This document shows positions 47,869-60,400 of a stretch of 64,000 nt of DNA, one piece after another; within the stretch, counting starts at the first letter, position 1; each line of letters opens with the position of its first letter. The notes beneath the pieces were generated by a model. It searched no databases. It was given only the letters and a program-made list of their open reading frames with translations, and was not told where the DNA came from. Source of the DNA: Acanthopleura granulata (taxonomy: Eukaryota > Mollusca > Polyplacophora > Chitonida > Chitonidae); contig JABBOT010000002.1 of the NCBI GenBank assembly GCA_016165875.1, positions 24,256,265 to 24,320,264 of the forward strand, in the 5' to 3' direction. A program made the translations under genes and the position numbers.

Positions 47869-50800
47869 TAACCGTTAGAAAATCAAGACATTATTATCAT
47901 ATCACTAGCCAGCCTGTAACTAGATTACCACCCTTCCACCCTGTAGTGTAGTAACCTTGTTTGACCAGACTTACTCATGAAAACATGAAGAAGTGTATGT
48001 ATGTAATTTAATGTACTGATTTGAAATATGTTAGTTTCAGTACAATATGTATACACGTAAGCAGTTGTATGATACATTTATGGATGTGGAACTATTAGCA
48101 GGTATTGCAGCCTGGTATGTGCAGTGGTTCACAGCTATTTGAGCCTATGTTAAACTTTGAACTTTGACTCCAGCTGTAATTAGATTTTATGATGCCACCG
48201 ACAGTGCGTAATAAATCCCAGTGTTGTAGCTCAGTTCAGTTTCCTATTTTCCATAATTTGAAAAATTCCTATATAATTTCCATCATTAGAACAGTTTGCA
48301 CAAATGCTGTTGTTTGTCAAAATACATGTATTGGATCAGCCCATCAGGAAACATGGTACCCAGGTAATAATGCCCAAACTCTCCTGCAAAGGTTGTCAGA
48401 GCAGGACCATGTGGATATTTTGACCACAATAGATATTCCTGGCTAACTGATTATAGACATGCACAGTGCATTACGTTATTATGTTACAATTGAGACCAGC
48501 GTCATAGTGAGATGCAACAACGAAGTGATGTCAATGCCAGCCAAAATCGAACGTCATACTTCTTGATTACCCTGAACTGGTCAATACCTATCCACATTTG
48601 AGAGGACACACACGTGCACATGTTGGAAGCCGTGCTTTTTTGACGAAGATGTTACCCTATGTAAAAAGCAGGAACGTCTTAAGCCATACGAAGAAACATT
48701 AGAATGTGCACTTAAGAACAGAATGAAAATCAATGAAACTTGCCTTGCTTTTTGCATTGGCGTTTGGTCAATGTTCAGGCAAAGTTCATAGAACATACAA
48801 GCTAATTGTAAATACTGTGTGTCATCTAAAACTAAGCATGTGAAAAGGCACATTCAGTAGCATATGAAGATTTAAAGTGATACTTTGGATGTCAGTTTGA
48901 AATTTTCGACACTAAATTTATCGTACATCATGAAAAAACTCTGAAAGCTCGCTATAAAGGGGATGAATCGGTCAGAATCAAGCAAAATGTTTCACATGTA
49001 AAATGCTTAACTCAGCATAAAATACAGTAACTTGATGATGTGGTTAGCATATATACATATACTTTGGAAATTTGCCTGCTTACTTTTTCTTCCGCATCAT
49101 TGATGTGTGCTATAATTTAATTTTTCTATCATTTTTTTTAAGGTTTGACAGATTTGGGTCATCAGTGGATTTTCGACATTGGTTTTTGTGTGAGTATATT
49201 TTTGTTTTATTTCTGTTGATATGTTTTTACTGCTTTTTTTATGTTTTTTTTTTGTGAAGGGTCATTTATTCTGTTATGTTTCCTATTTCATACCACAAAA
49301 AAATATGAGATTTTTGATTTTGAAACAACATGATTGTACATTTGGAAGGGGATTGGCTGATATGAGTTTGGTTAGCAAATTTTGAGCAAAAAAACCCTTG
49401 GAAATGCAGGAACCCCTGATTTACCTTTAATGCATATGACAATACGGTGGATTGACTTGGATCATACATAATAGGAGTGTCTTGTTTGTGGCTCATTTTG
49501 TACATAAGCTTCTGCAAGAACAGTAAAATGGTTCTAAATCATAAGGTCTTTAGTATCAAATAGGGCTGAAATATTTGTTTTTGTTGCCTGCGTTTCCAAC
49601 ACAAAATGTCATCATCCCAGGTTATTCTTAAAGGGAGACAACAAGACATGAACAGTCTCTGTAGCGTAATAGCCTCCCCTTGACTTGTGCTCCAAAGAGC
49701 AAAATGAGTGGCCCTATTCTCATACAACTATTTAAAAAAGGATGTGCACAACAGAAGGCTGTGCTAATATCTGGAAATACATGTATGGGCAATGCAAACA
49801 GCAATCTAAATAAGTACTTTTACAGCCTCTCGACTACTTAGTGATGTGTCAGAGGTGGTGTCGTGCAACGCTGTTCTGATTCATACGTGTGTATGGTATC
49901 TGAACTGAATAAACATACTGTAATACAGATCTCATCAGGAAGTGTGTTTAGCATTTTGTCGTATGACCTTTAACATTCATAATGATATTTCTTGAACTGT
50001 CTGAATATGACTTGTGCTGGATGGAAATAAGCATTACTTTTTATGGTTGTCACTTTTATGCCTGTCATAATTTCTCAGCGAGGCACAAAGGACAACTTTA
50101 ATACAATTTTTTCTTCGTTATTATAATCATTTGTGGAAGTAAAACTGGCCAGACTAACATTTTGATTTCACAGTAAGTATAATACCAAATACATCCTGCA
50201 GAAAGTCAAATTTATGTATCAGTTCCTAAATATAATCCACATAGCATGGTAAACCAGTACAATTAATCAAGGAAGTTAAAACAGTGGATTAGAAAAGCTA
50301 TCCATATACTGTACAGTAAGCATTGTGTGACTCATGCAGGTTAGAAAAGATACAGGTTTTAGTGGTACAGTGGTTTACAAGTTGCCTGTTTTATACGTTC
50401 TATAGATAGGCCATAGTGAACTGCATGAGAATCAGTAGTTGTTGTTGTTTTCATGTAAGAACAATAAGGGTGTTCATGACTCTAAAGATTGTATTCTGTC
50501 AAAAATATTTTACCAGTCTTGTAAGAAATTAGCTGTAGAATTTAATTGAAGTGTCTTAAGGGCATTTTGTGTATCTACATTCAGATGTGCTCATCGTCTA
50601 TTAGTGTACAGTCAGTCAACTGAGATATATACATGCCCATGCGTAGTCATCTAAGTTCTGTTACCCATCAAGTGCATATACTCTTGCTTGTCGATTCCCA
50701 GGCATATGTGGTTGCAGGTGAAATGCATACATCTGTGATGTCTACTTGCTTCCTCACACATTTTCATGCAGTATCAATATCCCATAGAAATTGAAATTTT

Positions 50801-51807
50801 GCCAACCAAAATTCAAAAATTTATTTCTGTTTCTAGGGGGTGGATGGGCTAGATTGAGTTTAAAAGCTCTAACAGCCAATTTGGAGTCTGAATTCAGTTA
50901 ATATTTATTTTACAAACCAAGGCAAATTTTGTGTTTTATTTTGTAATTATCTATAGATCACTATAAACATTAACTTGGACTGTTTCACCCTTTAACTGAT
51001 TTTGAGATGGGAAAGAGGAATACTTTTTTTGTTAAACAAAACTGATAGCATGCAAATTTCATTTACACTTTGAGCAAGAATAAAAGGCAATTTAAAAATA
51101 CGAAAAAATGCTATCGTCATTCAAATGCATACAACACATTGCATTTACAGACCTGTGCCTTTCAGTCAAAAAATAAGTCAAGAAATAAGTCAACCACTTA
51201 CCGAACATCGAGTTTGGTTTATCCTCATTTCCTGCTGAGTTGTTAGGTGCACTACTGAAAATTTATCTGAACATTTTTTTTTGTTGAAAATCACTGCTGT
51301 TTTAGACAGCCTGGTCAGTACATATTCAGTGTGAACGAAAACTGGGCCAAGAGGATAAAAATGCTGACAAGCATACACGACAGACGAATTAGTTTTAGAT
51401 TGCATATGTGACAAATTTATCTTACTTCAGCTTCTTTCAGCAGTGAGTGAAGCAGAAATTATTATAAATGTTGTTGATGATATTCCAAGATGCATCAAAA
51501 CAGGATGGATGTGTATGGCTTCTGCTTATCAATACAGCGACAGCATGAACAGTGATAGCTGCTTTTCCTGGGCTGCAGTTTGAAATAATTTTTTAAGTTC
51601 TGACATGATTTTCTTGAATGCAAAGGAAGGAAATAGTGTGCTACACTCTATGAAGATTCTGTTTTCAGTATCCAAGTTGAGTATGCACTGTAATTACATC
51701 TCTGTAATTGAAATTCATTTTTTTTACTGAAAATATTCGTTTTCCAACCCCAAAATTCAGTTGTAAACTCAATTTTACAAACCGATATAACATATGAATC
51801 CTGGTAT

Positions 51808-51965
51808 CCATGACTGTATCGGAAGAGGTGTACATGTACTGTCTGTCCATGACTGCATCTGTTCAGATGTACACATACAATGTAACCATGACTGCATCTG
51901 TACATATGTATGCATACAGTGTATCCATGACTGCATCTGTACAAATGTACACAGTGTACATGTAT
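51808..51965. repeat. Minisatellite, 39-bp unit, four copies
   Basis: CCATGACTGCATCTGT recurs at 51808, 51847, 51886 and 51925, exactly 39 bp apart, each followed by TACA/ATGTACA-rich sequence. It appears to be a distant relative of the 43-bp array that starts about 70 bp later. Confidence 0.88.
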
Positions 51966-52034
51966 ACATTAATTTTCATCACACATGTGTACATCTGCAA
52001 CACATCTACCTGTTATTTTCACCCAGTTTGGATT

Positions 52035-53156
52035 TGAACAGATACACATGTACATGTTATCGTCATCATACCTACATCTGTACAGATACCAGTGTACATG
52101 TTATCTTGATGTCTCTACATCTGTTGAGATACTAATGTACATGTTACCTTGATGTCTCTACATCTGTACAGATACTAATGTACATGTTATCTTGATGTCT
52201 GTACATCTGTACAGATACCAATGTACATGTTACCTTGATATCTCTACATCTGTACAGATACCAATGTACATGTTACCTTGATGTCTCTACATCTGTACAG
52301 ATACCAATGTACATGTTACCTTGATGTCTCTACATCTGTACAGATACCAGTGTACGTGTTATCGTGATGTCTCTACATCTGTACAGATACCAGTGTACAT
52401 GTTATCTTGATATCTCTACATCTGTTCAGATACTAATGTACATGTTGTCTTGATGTCTCTACATCTGTACAGATACCAATGTACGTGTTATCTTGATGTC
52501 TCTACATCTGTTCAGATACTAATGTACATGTTACCTTGATGTCTCTACATCTGTACAGATACCAATGTACATGTTATCTTGATGTCTCTACATCTGTTCA
52601 GATACTAATGTACATGTTATCTTGATGTGTCCACATCTGTGCAAATACCAATGTACGTGTTATCTTGATGTCTCTACATCTGTTCAGATACCAGTGTACA
52701 TGTTATCTTGATGTCTCTACATCTGTTCAAATACCATTGTACATGTTATCCTGATCTCTCCACATCTGTACAAATACTAGTGTACATGTTATCTTGATGT
52801 GTCCACATCTGTACAAATGCCCATGTACATGCTATCTTTGTTGTATCGACATACGGGATGGGGTGGGGGCCCTCCATGTATGGAGGGGTTAGCATGCTAG
52901 TGCAGCGTTATGACCTATTCGCTGCTTACCAAAATGCGATTGCTGTGAGTTCAAGCCCAGCTCACACTGGCTTTCTCTCTAGTCATACATGGGAAGGTCA
53001 GCCAGCAACCTTGTGGATTCCCCCACGGGCTTTTCTTGATTTCCTCACACCATAATGCTTTCCGCGTGTTATGGCGTGAAACAAGATAAACAAATAAATC
53101 AAATAAATAAATACATTTATACAGATACTCATGTACATGTTATCTTTGTTGTGTAA
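52035..53156. repeat. Minisatellite, 43-bp unit, split by a SINE
   Basis: About nineteen tandem copies between 52035 and 52850 of a 43-bp unit containing ACATCTGTACAGATACCAAT, GTACATGTTA and TTGATGTCTCT. Spacing of 43 bp was checked at 52203 and 52246. The sequence ATCTGTACAGAT in each unit is a perfect 12-bp palindrome. After a SINE (52853-53110) the array resumes with one or two copies (53117-53156, TACAGATACTCATGTACATGTTATC). Copies near the ends are more diverged. Confidence 0.92.
52853..53110 (+). repeat. tRNA-derived SINE inserted in the 43-bp minisatellite
   Basis: Plus orientation. A tRNA-like head (GGGCCCTCCATGTATGGAGG and a B-box relative GTGAGTTCAAGCCC), body blocks GGGAAGGTCAGCCAGCAACC and CACGGGCTTTTCTTGATTTCC, and a tail AAATCAAATAAATAAATACA. 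Minisatellite sequence flanks it on both sides, so it inserted into an existing array. Confidence 0.85.
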
Positions 53157-54399
53157 GCAGTATGTGTTGACTATCTTTTGTTAGCATCAGCACACATGTA
53201 AATCTTATTCTTGAATTCTCTGCATTTGTGAAGAGACTTATGTATTGATATGCCTGTGGTGCTTTGTTTCTGTTGTTGGGATAAACTTAAGTCTTTTTTG
53301 CATTTATATGGTCCACCTTGACTAGAAGAGTGAAATAAGAGTATGTGTGGCACATTTTGATTTACCCATAGCCTTAAGTATGTACATAAAACAATGACTT
53401 CAAAATGAGGAAAAGGGGTTAATAAGCAAGTATTATCTTCAGTAGAAGTTTGTCCTTTAGGTTTCTGTACTAGTGAGCTTTGCCTGGAAATGCAGCAAGT
53501 GAGCAATGTTGTCATAATTATTTGTGATATGCACAAGTGTTTTAAAGCTCAAAGACCCAGCTGGCCTTGGAAATGTGTTATGGTTGCTATTGGTTGGCAA
53601 TTAGCATGTCACTGATGGTATATATAGCCTAGTGAGTGATGAGGTTTTGGAGTGAGACTGACTTGCCCTGTGGTTCAAGTGTACTTTCCAATAACGACAT
53701 TTCTACTCTGGGTCACCATGCACTGTTCATGTACCTGCTGATTTATACCCATGTTAATCACAAGTTTAGCCCCAAGGTGCCCATCATGCATGTTATCTTA
53801 GCTTGTTTCTCTGACACACTTGATGCTCCTGAAGAATCAGTGTCACTGACCTCCCACTGACTCTTACTGGTGATCCTGTAATCTTCTCAGCTTCTTATCC
53901 GACAACCAATGACCTGGCTTCTCTTATCTTTCTTGTTGATATTTTTTGTCACAAATAAATGTTTGGGATTTGTTTTTTGTTATTTTTTTTTTATGCTTGT
54001 GATTCTGATTTATTTCTCCTGTAAAGAATTAACACGAATTATTCTTTTTTCTTCTGTTATGGCAATGATGTACATGTACACTGTGTGTTGGAAGTATGTA
54101 TTTGTTGAGAATTATTTTATTTCTTTGGAATCTACATAATTTTCTCCTCTGAAAGGCGTGCTGATGGTTTCCATAATTATTACGCAGTGGTATGTTACAG
54201 TACATGTACATTAGGTGATCTAATTTGCAAGCTATCTTCTTGTGTTGAAGGTCACAAAAAGGGTAAAGAAATATCCTGTTTCCTTTTATGCTTCCCCTTG
54301 GGTAAATATGGATAGTCATAAGAAAAAGTGTTATAATTTTTAATAGCCCCAAAGCAGAGAAAACGTGTCGGTGAAATATAGTTCATTATTACAAAAATA

Positions 54400-54492
54400 G
54401 TTAACACGGCTTCCTGGTTTCAACGTGCTCTTGCCACAATATTACTGAAACATTGCCGATGTGGCGTTAAGCCCTAATCATTCATTCATTAT
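54400..54492 (+). repeat. SINE-like 3' fragment
   Basis: CACGGCTTCCTGGTTTCAACGTGC, then CACAATATTACTGAAACATTGCCGATGTGGCGTTAAGCCC and a (CATT)n tail (key blocks: ATTACTGAAACATTGCCGA, GTGGCGTTAAGCCC). This is the common molluscan GCGTTAA-tail repeat, a different family from the AAAACACCAATCAAATAAAT SINE. Confidence 0.65.
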
Positions 54493-57400
54493 TTTAGAAA
54501 CTGTTAAAGGAAATAGAAGAGTTGACGTGCTCTGATGAGTAATGAAATCCATTTGGAATCCAGTACATCTCTGCATGTATATAAACCTCACTTAGATAGC
54601 CACATTTATAGCACTGAATCCTCATAAAAGTTCTGGTCAGGGCAGAATCCATGCTTTACAGTGCTTTACCGAACTGCAGACATGGTGAGCTGACAGACAA
54701 GTTGTTACAGGTACTTGTTAAACAAAATGTCAAACAAGCCTTTTTGGCCTGTCTGAAACAGAAAATAAAACAACTATTCCTACAAGCATAATTTTTTAAA
54801 ATATGTTCATTTTGCTCACTTTTACACCTGTTTGCAGCCCTGTGATATTTTTACATGAATAATGCACCAGGCACAACGGGACTAACAGGCCGTTTGTATT
54901 TGTCATTACGATGACATGATTGGCTAATTATCCTCGTATAACACACATTTGCATTGTTCATTAGGATAACTCGGTATCCCATCAGATCTCCAGAGATAGC
55001 CACGGCAAAGTGTGCATAGCCAGTATGTGTCTGCACACATTCTTTATGGCTGCAACATGTCCATGTGCTTTCCTGTTATCATGAGAGACAGGGCCACTTG
55101 TAGCTTAAACAATCTCATTTCATATAGGATAAATACAAAGGAGTAATTCGTAAGTATTAAAATCTGATTTATATCAAAGGTTTTCTGATGTAATTTCTGC
55201 TCATTTTGAAGAAAATTTAACACCCTGGTGAAATTTCTCAGTTGTTAGGTAGAAGATCTGCAAACTGTACATCACAAGAATCTAGTTTCCTCTTTATGAT
55301 GAGTTTTTAGTGTTAAAAAACACATCTATGTGTTTGTACTGGTTCATATATATCCTGCAGTTACTGACGTACAGAATGGAGAAGCCTATACGCGCTCACA
55401 CACTCCAGTCTTCAACATTAGAGTCTTCCAGATGTAAGCATTTAAAAAAAGTGAACGTAAAATTTTTTACTTATTTTCCCAGTTGTTGAAGAGGAGAAAA
55501 ATGAAATTTTGAGAGATGGATGTTGAGCTGGATTAAAGATTCAGGTGTCAGTTAAAGATAGGTGTAAAGTATGTTTTACTCTGCTATTGGAAACAAGAAA
55601 ATAATCTATCATTTTGATTGTGAGTGTGGAAATCTTAGTAAATGCACAGATAGCATAACATTTACTGTAACATTAGGTCAGCAGAATCTTTGCCCATTAG
55701 GAAACTGGATTGGCAGTGGAATTGAATGATCACCAAGTATTATTTGTCAATCATTAAAACAGGGACTATGACAGATGATGACAGTTTTGACATCAGTGAC
55801 CCAAAGCGATTTAACCATTGTCACCGTATCTTTACATGCAGTGTATATCCTACTTATGTGCCTTTATTAAGGTGAGAGTTTTTTTTTTATATATCACCAT
55901 ACAGTTGTTTTATATACTATCACGATCCACAGTTCCATTGTCACAATGACCATGAGTACATCCATCCTTATACATGACTTGAAAAGATACAACCCATACT
56001 ATTTCATACTGAGTTTTCATATAAATTGGTATTTAGGCTTATCTTGTGCTAAAATACATTCATATTTTAAATTTGAGATTTACATTTATTTGGAAGAATG
56101 GTGCCATAATAATTTTAAGGATACAAGCAGACACAATCAGAAAAATGATGCCATACCACAAGGAGGAGTGTTCTCAAATTTTGTACTTAGTTTGATGTTG
56201 CTCTTAACTCCATTCATTCATTCTAAAACCAAGATATAGTAGCCCAACATGTTGTGCTAGAGATATTGTTCCCAACTTTGGTACCTGTATGATGCTTCGT
56301 GCTTTGAAAAATTGCTTTTCTATTTGAAATGGAATCTTACATAACATCCTCATGTCCAAGTTGGTCCAAATACTGCCAGTGGGCCACCTCTATTAGAGTA
56401 AAATTAACACAAGAATATTTTTTGTAATGAATAGTATGAATATATACACACATGTATATATGTGTATATATATATACCTTCATGTGATTTTGTGAAATCT
56501 TTTCAGAGTTCCTTCTTGGTTATTCACACTTAGGAAAGGTAACAGTGTTAATGGATTTCATGCATGCAGCCAATAGCCCACCCCTTATCAATAAGACAGG
56601 TGGTGTTATTTACCTGTATGATTTGATTTGGGACCTGCAAAACTCACTCGGAGAATTGTACGTGTATGTAAATCAGAGGGTGAAATTGAATTGGATTGGT
56701 GATGCATTATATTCCAATACAAGTGTAAGTCATACAGATAACTAGGTTTTTTTTGTTCATTGTGATGAATCTTCTCAAAACTGTTTATTGTACATGATAC
56801 ATTATAACATATATGCATGCCCAATTTGCTCTCTAAATGATTGCCTGGTGTTAAGCTTCACATTGTGATCCTGACTTAGATCGTTGTCATCATTATTGCC
56901 GTACATTATTGCTTAATTAGAAATCATGGCAGTGAAAAAGTGATTTTGGTGATGCTGATGACAAACTGATCCAAAATCTGTTCATGATTACATGTACATG
57001 CAGTATGTATGTTCCCCATATCTTGTAAACATTTGGAAACATAATTTTAGAAAAATTGTATATATGCATAAGGAATATCGTCAGATGCATTGAACGTGGT
57101 TTTGGAGGGGTTACAATGCGGATGTCTTGTAAATGACACCCTTGTACATGCCTACATGTATGTGTTCTGGTGTTAAAGCCAACAGTTGATGAGAGAGGGT
57201 TGTGTGTAATCTGTAAGCTTGCTCTTTCCTATGTTAGGATATGCTTGGAGTTTGCTGTTATCCTTTCCAGGCAGCATCCTGTAAAATAGACACAGCAAAC
57301 ACAGATCAACCCAGAGAATCCAGCCTTAAAGCCTTTACCCTTAACCCGGGACTTCTATCCAGAGATTACAAGGCAACTCCCAGCACCTGTCAAAAACAGG

Positions 57401-60400
57401 CACCAGGGCAGTTGGAATTTGTGATTTTTGCCAGTGTTTAAAGACATGCTGTTGTGTCTTCCAGTTTTTTGCCATCACAAAATTTTTTTCTCATTGAAGT
57501 AAAGCTGACATTTATTCTTACTCAGATCAGGTGTGTTGTACATTTCATAAATGTGTATTGATATTTCAGTTTTGTACCCTTTGGCTAGAGCATTTCTTAC
57601 AGAAGTCAGAAACAATTTGACATGGTTTTGTATGAAGACTAACATATAAAGTGTGCTGCAAGTAGCACTTGTCATTTGCACCATATATCAGTTCAGCCTA
57701 ACCAAATACATTTTCATATCATTGTAGAAAAATAAACATTACTGTAATAAAATGTATTTAGATGTATTAAGGTATCTTAAGAGCCTTAATATGTTTATTA
57801 GCCTGTCCCTGCTTTCTTGGTCATGTACGTTGCCCTTAAAGCATATCCTATTTTCTCGAAAGATCATGTGAATAATATGAAGCTAGCTTATTATCATGTT
57901 ATGGTGATGTGATATATTTGTTTTCTTTAAGTCTGTATGCTGAAAGTAATACATGTAGTGCATATTCTTATTCCATATACAGTAGATATATATGAAGAAA
58001 ATCAGGAGATATTACTTAAAGAGGTTTTAGTGGCCTATTTATTTTCATACGCTGAGGAATATGTCTTGTGCTGTGGTTCCAGTTTTGTGTAAAATGTAGC
58101 CTTCTCACTTGTCCTTGGGTCTGACACATGCTTCTGAGATTTTGAGGGACAGCTTTAAATTATCAGCTATCTTAATGCCAGAGAAAATCGTCAACATAAT
58201 CTTAGTTCTCTTGGGACGTCTTATGGTTAAATATAGTGTTGAAAATATGGTGTTTGTATAATCATGTCCCTGTTGGTTAGCCCAGAGTGGAGATTGCTAT
58301 TAGTTGCCTGCTATGGGGGTGGAAATAATTTGGTCTCTTTGAGGTTATTGGTAAGACAGGATCTCAGGATACCTAGGTGACATTTGTCTTTGGAAAGCAT
58401 TTGTGTCCTTGTCTCTGTTTCATGTATCTGTAATAAGACTCCCATTACAAAGTGAGTCTCCACACTGTGAACAGCCTCGTCTGTAATAAGTGAGGCTATA
58501 TTTCATAAACCTTATCTGACCACCTGGATCTTCCAGGCTATGAAAAAATAAAGGAGAACTGTAGAATACAGATAGCAATGCAGATACATGTAGGTGTACT
58601 TCAGACTGCAGCACGTCAGGGAAACCTGTTCCACGGCAGTAGCCTGTCAGTGTGGACATGACATGTGTCTTCGATAGTCCAAAATGGTGAGATGAGTGCA
58701 GGCAGCAGATAGACAGAACTGACATGTGCTGTGTTGTCTGCCCACCAACCAGCAGCATATTGCCAGGCAGTCCCAAGGCACATGGCAGAACTCTATTTTT
58801 ACCTGAGTGTTGTGCTTACTTCACATGTGCTGTGGTCTGTCGGGAGGTTGTCAGTGTTCAGCTCACTCTACCACTCTGTACAGCCATTGTCTTACCTCTG
58901 AAGCTTACCTGTCCTCACAGGTTACCTGTATCGAAGAGCTAGGTATAAAAACAGCATCAAACTGAGCTGATCACAAATAGGACTCACCAGTGAGCGTGGG
59001 TGACACTTTCGTAGACCCATCGTTGACATCTACCACTTTCTTGATATTCCCTGATGGAACATGGCTTGAAAATACACGTACGTAAATAAGATTTGATGAA
59101 TACAGCCAGTGATGTCAGACTGGTCAGATGTGCTGTTTTCCATTGGATTTATGAGAGAACATTTCCAGTATTCTTTAATACATGTGACAGAGGAAACAGT
59201 GTAAACTATCATTAAGAGGTATTAAAATGATGGAAGTGGCAGGTAAGTAAAACTTAAGACACTTCTTTCTCTTTTCCATGTTGCCAGATACGTGTATCAA
59301 TATATACATGTATTATGTAAGCCTTATTAAAGTTCAGAGCATGAGAGTTTGTGAAAGGTGCTGTTCCCAAGCAGCCCATGAGAACATGTTTAATAGGCTT
59401 AAAGTAATAATCTGAAAAGTTATACATTGAGCTGTAGTTGACATGCATGTAAATCACTAGAAAGCAAACCTGTTTTATCTTTAAGGAGACATCTTTACCT
59501 TTATGTGATATTTTACAATGACCTATACCTATACGTTACTGAGTGGACTTTATTTCACAAGACACCTTTCCAGTGTGCTTACATTTAGTATTATGCTGGT
59601 GGTGTTTAACCTATACTATTGATTCAGTAGTGTGTGTATAGTGACTCAAAATGTGCAATCGGCCAAAAATACATGATTATTGGGTTCGTGCTCCAGACGT
59701 GTTACTTGTATCATGTTAATTATATTTAGCAGTAATTTTACTTTATTCTATCAGTGCACTTCTACTTAAAAGAACATGGTTATAGTTTTTACACATGTGT
59801 GCATTAAAATATATTTGGCCAGATGATATGTGTGAAACAGTGTTTATGTCTTGCATTTCAATTATGTACAGGACATGCTAAAGAAGAAAACAGGCCACGA
59901 GTGGTATTGGTGGAGGTGGTCTTAGTGATGGTAGAAAGTACAAAAAATTACAAGTACAAGCATTTATTTTTCATGTATAAAGCAAAAGAAAATTAGCCAT
60001 GTGCTTTGAACAGAGGTTTTGCTAGAAAATGCAAAAATATTGATGTTGGAAGTAGTGAAGTTTTAGAGGGTAAAATGGGTATGCACTGTAGTGCAGCAAT
60101 ATCTTTACAGTATGATTGAGGTACTGATTAAGTAAGAAACTTTATTTTTTCTTGAACATACCACAGTAGCATCCTTACTTGTTTAGTAGAACTGTACAGA
60201 TTAAAGAAGAGAAATATTACTTTAACTTTTCCTGAACATATCTCAGTAGCATCTTTATCTCTTAAGTAGAACTGTACACTTTAAATGACAGAAATGTTAC
60301 GTTACCTTTTTTCTGGATATGTTTCAAGTTTCTGTTTAACCGATGAGGAGGTTAAAGTTGAGTATGGCATACATTCATATTGTATACATAGTTAGGTTCA

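Noticed and set aside
51648..52135. Several overlapping frames encoding Cys/His/Met repeats
   Set aside because: They are products of the 39-bp and 43-bp minisatellites and appear on both strands.
52035..53156. CRISPR-like array (regular repeats)
   Set aside because: The units are contiguous tandem repeats without unique spacers, in an animal genome.
57241..57441. Open frame following an AG acceptor-like site in the gene-poor region
   Set aside because: No similarity to a known family and no partner exons found; kept out as unsupported.
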